A DNA stretch of 11,046 nt. It comes from an uncultured Muribaculaceae bacterium (GTDB lineage: Bacteria; Bacteroidota; Bacteroidia; Bacteroidales; Muribaculaceae). This document shows positions 6,639 through 11,046 of this stretch, piece after piece. The stretch is from assembly GCA_910584735.1 (NCBI GenBank), contig CAJUBM010000099.1, positions 1-11,046 of the forward strand. The letters run 5' to 3'. The notes below the pieces were generated by a model. It ran no database searches. It saw only the letters and a program-made list of their open reading frames with translations, and was not told the origin of the DNA. Within the stretch, counting starts at the first letter, position 1. The number at the start of each line of letters is the position of its first letter. The translations under genes were made by a program, and so were the position numbers.

Positions 6639-6881
6639 ATGATCGAGACGGAAGTCCGGCGCGTCGGGGTCGATGCCTCGCGCGATGTATTTTGAGCGCA
6701 GGGCGTTGTGCGCCTGAATGACTATCTGATTGATAACACGGAAATGCAGGTCTTCAATCAGAAGGGCCAACTGTTCTTTGTAGCTCGGAAACTGAGTGCC
6801 GAAGGCATAGTTGATTGTACGCGCTGCATCGAGGATTACTTGCAGCTCTTGTTCGGTGAACTTGCCATAGTTGATTTCCAT
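6627..6881 (-). CDS. Small helical phage protein (84 aa)
   Basis: The protein (MEINYGKFTEQELQVILDAA at the start, RGIDPDAPDFRLDHLEN at the end) is predicted almost wholly helical, with no signal peptide and no recognised family. Helix 1 is at about residues 8-24 and a longer helix at about 35-67. It is the last of three small genes ended by a strong terminator. The sequence before its ATG (AAACCC, a T-rich patch, then ACAATG) closely resembles that before the 71-aa gene, suggesting a shared translation-initiation pattern. Function unknown. Confidence 0.8.
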   Translation of the reverse strand: MEINYGKFTEQELQVILDAARTINYAFGTQFPSYKEQLALLIEDLHFRVINQIVIQAHNALRSKYIARGIDPDAPDFRLDHLEN

Positions 6882-6901
6882 TGTTTCGGGAATTAAAGGG
6901 T

Positions 6902-7117
6902 TTACCTCCCATTCGGTCGGTGAGCTAAAGGTTGTATTGAGTTATGATTGTCGATAAGGCAGATGCGGAGGGTATGATTGTTCGTGGATTTGATGCTTAC
7001 GAAGTCCTCGCCGTCGCGCCAACAATAGAAAAGGGCAAGGCGTACCGCGTCAATATCGTTATCGGCAAAGAAATCCCATCTGCCCTGTTTTGTGATACAA
7101 GTATATTTTCGTTGCAT
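6902..7117 (-). CDS. Small phage protein (71 aa)
   Basis: The frame is open further upstream through a TTG, but I choose the ATG at 7117 (MQRKYTCITKQGRWDFFADN). Its upstream bases then align with those before the 84-aa gene (AAACCY, TTTAATTC, then ACAATG). The protein reads as beta-beta-alpha-beta: KYTCITKQGRWDFF, then DIDAVRLALFYCW, then FVSIKSTNNHTLRICLI. This resembles the order in the 68-aa and 80-aa proteins. No catalytic motif, signal peptide or known family is seen. It lies between the 105-aa and 84-aa genes with short gaps, so it is probably in one operon with them. Function unknown. Confidence 0.72.
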   Translation of the reverse strand: MQRKYTCITKQGRWDFFADNDIDAVRLALFYCWRDGEDFVSIKSTNNHTLRICLIDNHNSIQPLAHRPNGR

Positions 7118-7156
7118 TGTCGTGAGAATTAAAAGGTTTGACAATCGGGAGAGAGA

Positions 7157-7181
7157 AGCGAGAGGGCTTAACCCTCTCGCT
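7157..7181 (-). other. Intercistronic hairpin with the stop codon in its loop (105-aa gene)
   Basis: Arms 7157-7166 and 7172-7181 form a perfect 10-bp stem, and the 5-nt loop contains the TAA stop (7170-7168) of the 105-aa gene. A pyrimidine run (TCTCTCTCC) follows. It may be a weak terminator or an RNA-processing and stability element between the 105-aa and 71-aa genes. Confidence 0.65.
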
Positions 7182-7485
7182 GAGCCTCGAACTGGAGGCG
7201 TTCGTAAATGTTTTGGGATATGGTAGCTCCGTATCGGGCTTTGAGCAGGTGCATATAGCGTATTGCGCTCTTGGCTGTCTTGCAGCCGCAGCCGACGTTG
7301 TCCTTGGGGGCTACACCCTTGAAGTAGACGTACCAGCGGTTGAACTTGTGCTGAGCCACGATGAGCTTGGGAGTGATGGCCGGAACGGTCTCGACAGCGG
7401 GAGCTGTGGCTTTTTTAGCGGAGCGACGCGGTGCTGCGTTCTGAGCGACTTTCTTTTCTGCGGATTTTTTAGTTTTCTTTGCCAT
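7168..7485 (-). CDS. Basic-tailed small protein (105 aa), behind leader copy 3
   Basis: The first 30 or so residues form a Lys/Ala-rich tail (MAKKTKKSAEKKVAQ, then RRSAKKATAP) like the nucleic-acid-binding tails of histone-like proteins. A compact C-terminal part follows, residues 40-105 (LIVAQHKFNRWYVYFKGVAP, GCGCKTAKSAIRYMHLLKARYGATIS). The GCGC cysteine pair could be structural. A DNA- or RNA-binding role is inferred only from the tail. The ATG at 7485 follows AACACTTCAAAATC, almost the same bases that precede the 68-aa gene. A hairpin element shared with two other small genes lies 30 nt upstream. The gene begins a set of three closely spaced small genes. Confidence 0.82.
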   Translation of the reverse strand: MAKKTKKSAEKKVAQNAAPRRSAKKATAPAVETVPAITPKLIVAQHKFNRWYVYFKGVAPKDNVGCGCKTAKSAIRYMHLLKARYGATISQNIYERLQFEAQREG

Positions 7486-7511
7486 GATTTTGAAGTGTTT
7501 GGGGTTTGAGA

Positions 7512-7537
7512 TGTGAGCCGAGGCTTTTAATTTTTAC
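7512..7537 (-). promoter_or_regulatory. Leader hairpin copy 3, before the 105-aa gene
   Basis: On the minus strand GTAAAA, a short A-rich joint, then AGCC-TC-GGCT form the same element as at 1933-1958 and 8686-8711. The stem pairs differ between copies but remain complementary. It lies 30 nt before the ATG at 7485. Confidence 0.6.
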
Positions 7538-8400
7538 GAACAATCAGGTGGGAAGCTGTTTGAGACCGAACAAAAATTTATAGAGAATTTTAAGCGGAGC
7601 GTCTAAAAATGAGGCTCGTACCATTTTTCGTAAAATTGTCGTGTAAATAGGCAGAGCCGGTTTTAGAGAGCCGGAGGGAAGTTGAGTTGGCGACCTAACT
7701 TTGTGAAGGAAAAATAAGCCACGGTTCATATCCCCCAAATGCGGAAAAGGCAAAAGAAAACTAACCGCAGAGAAAATAGCCGGAACGCTTCGCGTCTGTG
7801 CAGCAAAAAGCCTCCGCCGTCGATGCCCGGCATCACTCCGCATTCGTCGGGGCTGCAAGTGAAAAGGTACGTCTGCCGAGGGTGTGGCGAGGACTGCGCG
7901 GTTGCGGTTGAGGCCGAGAGCGACGCTGTATGTGCTTGCGCCCGGTGCGGAGCTGCCCCCGGAACACGGAGAACGCCGATGTCGGAGGCAAGCGGAGGCG
8001 GTTGCCGTCGCTCCCGATAGTCAAACCTGCCTAACGGCGATGCAACAACCCTGACACAAAACGGGGCATATGGAATCTATAATGCTGATAGCCGACGCGG
8101 TACGCTGATACCTTGATGGCCGGTGCGACGGCGCGGACTTAGCGGAAAATCCCCGACACCCCTCCGCGGAAGCCGCCGACAAAATCAGCTAAGGCAAACC
8201 CTCCCGAAAAAATGTGATGATGCACGGCTGTTCACCGAAGAAGAAAACCGACCGGGAAGCGTCGGGCGGTCTACCCGGATGTCGCGTGAGCGAACCTGCC
8301 CGGCGGCACCACGGCCAAAGGGCCAGACCGCCATATCGGCTTGGAGGCGGTGGCGGAAAGCCGTTAGACAAATGCGTGGAGGCAACGGCGACAGATGAAC

Positions 8401-8429
8401 AAAAGAGAAGGCTGCCCCGGCGGACAGCC
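8401..8429 (-). terminator. Terminator of the 68-aa gene
   Basis: Bases 8410-8429 form an 8-bp stem with one G-U pair and a GCCG loop on the minus strand. TTCTCTTTT follows at 8409-8401. It lies about 20 nt after the stop of the 68-aa gene. Confidence 0.75.
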
Positions 8430-8451
8430 ACCCTTTGAGGGGAGAAGATTT

Positions 8452-8658
8452 TTACCAACCTGCGAAGCAGCCCTGAACCATCGTGTAATCGACATTATCG
8501 AATTGAGCTGCGGCGATTTCCTGGGCTTCCTCCGCGCTGCGGGCTTCCACTTCTTCAGTGTAGCTGTCGCCGTCGAAAGTGATTACTTCTACCGAATAGT
8601 ATTTGAGCTTGCGGTTGGAGTTGAGAGAGCTGTCGAATATGTTCATTACGTGGGTCAT
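8452..8658 (-). CDS. Small phage protein (68 aa), behind leader copy 2
   Basis: The open frame continues upstream to a TTG, but that part lies in the repeated leader. I choose the ATG at 8658 (MTHVMNIFDSSLNSNRKLKY) because the bases before it (AACTTCAAAATC) match those before the 105-aa gene. The core reads as beta-beta-alpha-beta: KYYSVEVITFDGDSYTEEVE, then ARSAEEAQEIAAAQF, then DYTMVQGCF. Many small accessory proteins of mobile elements show this shape, but I recognise no family. It has no signal peptide. It is a single-gene unit with a long leader and its own terminator. Function unknown. Confidence 0.75.
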   Translation of the reverse strand: MTHVMNIFDSSLNSNRKLKYYSVEVITFDGDSYTEEVEARSAEEAQEIAAAQFDNVDYTMVQGCFAGW

Positions 8659-9222
8659 GATTTTGAAGTTTAAGAGGGTTTTTACTGTGCGCCGGGGCGC
8701 GTTTGTTTTACATTGCAGAATATGCGGCTGACCCATCAGTGCCGCAGGCACGTTAGCCGACAAGGGTTCACAAGGCAATACTCTTTTTTCGGCATAGACT
8801 AAAAAAGGAAGATTGTTGCGGTGAACGTGTCTTGCCCTTGACGAGCGTAGATAAAGACGCTAACTTCGCGATGTAAATACAATGTGCCTCCGAGCGTGTT
8901 ATCAGGAAAGTTCCTCGCGGAACGCCCCGGCAAAATCCCGAACCATGTAACCTGCAAGGCATATTTGGCAGTGAACGCCGACCGCTCCGCTCAAAATACG
9001 CATCTAACCGTGAAGTAATCACTTGACGGCATAAGCGGAACATCTTAGCTGTGAAGCCTGTGCCGAGGAAGTCCAGAATAAGACAATCGCCTCAATAATG
9101 AGTCGATGCAACGGTACGGTTCAGTGTTTCATTTAGTAAAATCCCCCTCAAAGGTATAATGTACGGTAACTTCCTATATCTGAAATGAAAGTCGCCGTTG
9201 CCGGAACAATACCGCATAGAAA
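8659..9222. promoter_or_regulatory. Long leader of the 68-aa gene, including leader copy 2
   Basis: This gap of over 500 nt contains leader copy 2 at 8689-8890. Its blocks in minus order are GAGGCAC (8890-8884), CGAAGTTAG (8868-8860), GTCAAGGGCAAGAC (8842-8829), AATCTTCCT (8814-8806), GAGTATT (8783-8777), GCATATTCT (8725-8717), GTAAAAC (8711-8705) and a GCGC/GCGC hairpin (8700-8689), 30 nt before the ATG. On the plus strand TTG (8838-8840), a 20-nt spacer and TAACTTCG (8861-8868) form a near-consensus divergent promoter. A minus -7 box TACCTTTG (9156-9149) without a clear -33 could drive the leader. A 91-codon minus frame (9043-8768) crosses the repeat, and I do not accept it as a gene. Confidence 0.5.
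8838..8868 (+). promoter_or_regulatory. Possible plus-strand promoter inside leader copy 2
   Basis: TTG at 8838-8840 and TAACTTCG at 8861-8868 are separated by 20 nt, one base off the TAnnTTTG consensus. No plus-strand ORF follows, so any product would be a noncoding RNA over about 8870-9260. The equivalent positions are conserved in copy 1, with an 18-nt spacer. Confidence 0.35.
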
Positions 9223-9264
9223 AGCGAGCTTAGATCCAACGGATAGTTGGTGTCTAAGCTCGCT
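9218..9264 (-). terminator. Strong terminator of the lipoprotein operon
   Basis: Arms 9223-9234 and 9253-9264 form a perfect 12-bp stem. Inside it CCAAC/GTTGG (9236-9240 with 9246-9250) adds five more pairs around a 5-nt loop. On the minus strand a short T run (TTTTC) follows. It ends transcription about 170 nt after the last lipoprotein stop. Confidence 0.75.
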
Positions 9265-9437
9265 GTATGAGTTGAGTTATGCGATTGAAGCCTTTTGGTC
9301 GAGACCTTAGGCTCGATTTACGAAAGCGCGGCGGCGGTGCCGCAACTCCAAAGCCTCTGCATTACGTTAATACTATACTTAAATATGCTAACCGATTTAA
9401 TTGTAGACCATCTCTGCGAGGAGTAACATTTAATTTA
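9265..9437. other. 173-nt 3' untranslated stretch
   Basis: Lies between the lipoprotein stop and the terminator. It contains a small imperfect hairpin (TCGAG/CTCGA near 9299-9317) and a GC-rich patch around 9325-9345. I see no ORF or recognisable site. Confidence 0.4.
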
Positions 9438-9881
9438 TTATATAGGCTTGAATTTACAAACCGTCTTATCTGTATTTGGATAAAGTACGGGATCTTGCAT
9501 AGCTCTCTTCACTGTTAATTCAGAGGGCGTAAGTTTATCAATCAGCCAAAAACATTCCGATTTGTCAATATAGATTACTGAAAAGTTATCAGTGGTGAAA
9601 GTCCAGCGGAAATATACTGTTTCACCGTTTATTGTGCCATCTTTCCAATTCATCCATTTATAAGAGCCGGTCCCGTTGGCATTGAACTGATATACCCATC
9701 CTTCTTCATTATATTCAGTCGGCTCAAAGTTCGGCATATGTTCATAGGTTTGTTTCCATTCCACGCCGGTAATAAGGGAGATAATTTCTTTTTGGTCGGT
9801 ATCATAATAGCCAGTGCGTTCATCGCACGATGCGAGGAACACAAATACCAGTATGGATATGAAAAGCCGAATCTGTTTCAT
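9438..9881 (-). CDS. Predicted lipoprotein, lipocalin-like (147 aa)
   Basis: The N-terminus (MKQIRLFISILVFVFLASC) is a type II signal peptide with lipobox LASC, and Cys19 is the lipidation site, so the protein is membrane anchored and probably surface or periplasmic. The mature part is beta-rich, with W/Y-G-x-x-Y-x-F spacing (EWKQTYEHM, EGWVYQFNANGTGSYKW, VYFRWTFTTDNFSVIYI). This resembles the small lipocalin-like lipoproteins common in Bacteroidales; the resemblance is in layout only. The ATG overlaps the TGA of the upstream lipoprotein (ATGA), so the two are coupled. GC content is low compared with the phage structural genes. It could be host DNA or element cargo. Confidence 0.82.
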   Translation of the reverse strand: MKQIRLFISILVFVFLASCDERTGYYDTDQKEIISLITGVEWKQTYEHMPNFEPTEYNEEGWVYQFNANGTGSYKWMNWKDGTINGETVYFRWTFTTDNFSVIYIDKSECFWLIDKLTPSELTVKRAMQDPVLYPNTDKTVCKFKPI

Positions 9882-10597
9882 TCCGAAATATTAACTGTTA
9901 CACTACCGTTTCCTATTAGGGATTTGCCTTGCATATTAAGATACTCTCCGTGGACCTCCGGTAATGAAAGGGAATAAATATAAGGCAATGAGTTCCTTCC
10001 GACTCCTGTTAAAAGGATTGTTCCTTTATTGGTTTCATCAGAGGTAACGAATGAAATCTGTGCTACATAGAACATTGATGTATTGTCAGAACTTATTGTG
10101 AGTCGGTTATTACCATTTGAATAGAATCCTGTCCTATATATTTCTTCGCCAGATACCGATAGCCGGGCCACAGTGCTCCCGTCTGTACTGTATGACTGAG
10201 ATTTTGACAGGCACATTGCTCCTCTATCATTGTTCCTTGCCGAGCCTGATGTACGGGTAGTGTAAATGACGCTGGCATTTCCGGCTTTTGTATAAGCCTT
10301 TATCAGATTGTTTGCCTGTGCCATCTCACCCTCAAAGCGAGTTCGGTTTATGGAACTCACTTCTGCCAGTTGTTCCCGGGAACGGTTTACGACATAATCG
10401 GTTGCCGTAACCTTTTTGTCCGGATTGATGAAGAACAGCCCTGTCCGGCTATCCACCTCGACAAACTGTGAAAGCACCTCGGCGTCGGATTCATAAGACC
10501 TTATCGGGGTCGGTTCGTTGAACACCGTGTTGTCATCGCTACAAGCCGTCATTGATAGTGCTATGCCAATCAATAATGTAATGATAAATTTGTTCAT
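9878..10597 (-). CDS. Predicted lipoprotein (239 aa)
   Basis: I choose the ATG at 10597 (MNKFIITLLIGIALSMTACS) because it gives a proper signal peptide with lipobox MTAC (Cys19). Longer frames add residues that would precede the signal. The mature protein starts SDDNTVFNEPTPIRSYESDA. It has a segment with FVEVDSRTGLFFINPDKKVT, a helical stretch around EQLAEVSSINRTRFEGEMAQ, and a Ser/Thr- and beta-rich second half. No known family is recognised. It overlaps the next lipoprotein gene by 4 nt, so the two products probably act together at the cell envelope. A weak -7-like sequence (TAATGTTTG) lies just upstream, and a large palindrome lies about 70-190 nt before the start. Confidence 0.83.
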   Translation of the reverse strand: MNKFIITLLIGIALSMTACSDDNTVFNEPTPIRSYESDAEVLSQFVEVDSRTGLFFINPDKKVTATDYVVNRSREQLAEVSSINRTRFEGEMAQANNLIKAYTKAGNASVIYTTRTSGSARNNDRGAMCLSKSQSYSTDGSTVARLSVSGEEIYRTGFYSNGNNRLTISSDNTSMFYVAQISFVTSDETNKGTILLTGVGRNSLPYIYSLSLPEVHGEYLNMQGKSLIGNGSVTVNISE

Positions 10598-10669
10598 ATC
10601 AACAAACATTATTCCACTGACTCTGTGGAGAGAATAATTAAAGAAAACGTGAGCCAACTATGCTACGTC

Positions 10670-10789
10670 GTGATTTGAAGGTCGTAGGAAACCATTTGAG
10701 CAGATGTAACAATAGCGGCCCACGCAATATGCGTGAGAACCACTATGCTATCCTTGCTCGGTTGAAAATTTCCTACGTTCTCAAATCAC
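10670..10789 (-). repeat. 120-nt imperfect palindrome / possible structured RNA
   Basis: The outer arms 10670-10678 and 10781-10789 pair perfectly (9 bp). The next arms 10683-10691 and 10769-10777 also pair perfectly (9 bp). Inner pairings are 10712-10718 with 10740-10746 and 10721-10726 with 10730-10735. One inner pair is G-U on the minus strand but C-A on the plus strand, which favours a minus-strand RNA in the lipoprotein 5' leader. A copy of part of the inner region (GTGAG, then ACTATGCTA) recurs outside at 10649-10665. It could instead be a miniature inverted-repeat element. Confidence 0.55.
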
Positions 10790-10852
10790 AAGATAAGCAT
10801 AACGCTTCTTATTTGTCCAAAATGTCGTGGAGCGGTAAAACCTTTCCATCGG

Positions 10853-10860
10853 CAAAGTTA
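10853..10860 (-). promoter_or_regulatory. Possible -7 box upstream of the palindrome
   Basis: TAACTTTG matches the Bacteroidetes -7 box, but no TTG occurs 19-21 nt upstream. Transcription from here would pass through the 22-codon frame and the palindrome into the lipoprotein genes. Confidence 0.35.
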
Positions 10861-10906
10861 ACGAAAATATTTGAGAACGAGCGTATAGCCGAGAAAAAAT
10901 TTCAGA

Positions 10907-11046
10907 TTACGAAACTCCCGACACAGAGAGGGCAAAGGTGTCGTGATAAGGGAATTTCTCGCAGCCGATGTAGAGGGTATCGAAAGCGTCAGTGCCGTCG
11001 GTGCGGTGTTCGAGCAGGTCTTCTTCGCTCTCGGCGAGCTTTTCGC
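10907..11046 (-). CDS. 3' end of an unrecognised gene (partial)
   Basis: The reverse strand is open from the window edge to a TAA at 10909-10907, giving 46 codons including the stop. The visible 45 residues begin EKLAESEEDLLEHRTDGTDA and end DTFALSVSGVS. GC content and codon use resemble the phage genes rather than the neighbouring lipoproteins. The N-terminal part seen is acidic and helical. Too little is present to name a family. A weak stem and a T6 run follow the stop. Confidence 0.7.
   Translation of the reverse strand, partial: EKLAESEEDLLEHRTDGTDAFDTLYIGCEKFPYHDTFALSVSGVS

Larger units (their letters stand above)
7486..8451. other. 966-nt gene-free, mostly GC-rich stretch; possible structured RNA
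   Basis: No ORF here has convincing protein character: the plus-strand frames give Arg-rich shadows and the minus-strand frames read as low-complexity text. Closest to the 105-aa gene, 7512-7537 is leader copy 3, and CAAAGTTAG at 7703-7695 matches a block of the other copies. From about 7740 to 8400 the DNA becomes GC-rich with short A-rich joints. It contains a perfect 8-bp long-range pairing (8265-8272 with 8325-8332), a CGC-GTGA-GCG tetraloop hairpin (8283-8292) and a competing 6-bp pairing (8327-8332 with 8346-8351). Chance pairing is likelier in GC-rich DNA, so a structured RNA is only a candidate. A 61-codon minus frame (7729-7544) is open but unconvincing. Confidence 0.4.
10598..10906. 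other. 309-nt gap: 5' region of the lipoprotein operon
   Basis: Between the 3' end of the right-hand gene and the lipoprotein operon lie a -7 box TAACTTTG (10860-10853, no clear -33), a 22-codon minus frame (MERFYRSTTFWTNKKRYAYL, start at 10849) and the palindrome at 10670-10789. A T6 run just after the right-hand gene's stop, with a weak stem, may end that gene. No larger ORF is present. Confidence 0.5.

Noticed and set aside
7696..7703. Plus-strand promoter from TAACTTTG
   Set aside because: No TTG at 19-21 nt upstream. The bases are better explained as the conserved AAGTTAG block of the leader family.
7544..7729. 61-codon minus-strand ORF (starts MNRGLFFLHK)
   Set aside because: Plausible composition, but it overlaps a block shared with the other leaders (7695-7703) and runs up to leader copy 3, and no family is recognised.
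7739..8020. 93-codon plus-strand ORF with several Cys pairs
   Set aside because: Arg/Ser/Pro-rich and non-globular, with no conserved zinc-binding spacing. It is a chance frame in GC-rich DNA.
8768..9043. 91-codon minus-strand ORF upstream of the 68-aa gene
   Set aside because: It crosses leader copy 2. Part of its sequence is shared with copy 1, where I see no matching credible gene, so the conservation is better explained as a leader than as protein.
8020..9120. RNase P RNA or tmRNA
   Set aside because: The diagnostic conserved segments of either RNA are not present on either strand.
1..11046. CRISPR array, tRNA, or diversity-generating retroelement
   Set aside because: No regularly spaced repeats, no cloverleaf and no reverse transcriptase or template/variable repeat pair were seen.

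Overview
The window looks like gut Bacteroidales DNA (a Bacteroides, Muribaculaceae or similar host). Several intergenic gaps carry the Bacteroidetes promoter signature, a -7 box TAnnTTTG with TTG or TTTG about 20 nt upstream. Two lipoproteins have Bacteroidales-type lipoboxes. The structural genes resemble families known from Bacteroidales prophages. Every credible coding region is on the minus strand, so transcription runs from high to low coordinates. No integrase, terminase, capsid gene, tRNA or rRNA is visible, so this is an internal piece of a prophage or phage-derived mobile element.

Layout in transcription order: 11046-10907 is the 3' end of an unrecognised gene. 10906-10598 is a 309-nt gap with a large imperfect palindrome. 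10597-9438 holds two overlapping lipoprotein genes, ended by a strong terminator at 9223-9264. 9437-8659 is a long gene-free stretch that becomes the leader of a 68-aa gene (8452-8658), which has its own terminator. 8451-7486 is a second long gene-free stretch, GC-rich and possibly a structured RNA, leading to three small genes of 105, 71 and 84 aa. After a terminator, a promoter starts the structural operon: a 370-aa tail-type protein, a 77-aa protein, a portal-like protein (447 aa), a DUF6712-type protein (289 aa), an 80-aa protein, a 247-aa tail-assembly-type protein and the start of one more gene.

Two AT-rich cargo ('moron') genes interrupt the structural operon. One is a secreted 228-aa protein at 4438-5124 and the other a 235-aa protein at 877-1584. 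Each has its own near-consensus promoter, and hairpins lie next to each.

The least expected feature is a repeated leader. Three of the small genes (80, 68 and 105 aa) have the same hairpin-plus-A-rich element 21-30 nt before the start codon, with base-pair changes that preserve the stem. For two of them the similarity extends through about 175-200 nt and includes a possible divergent plus-strand promoter. This suggests a family of small accessory proteins under one shared regulatory leader.
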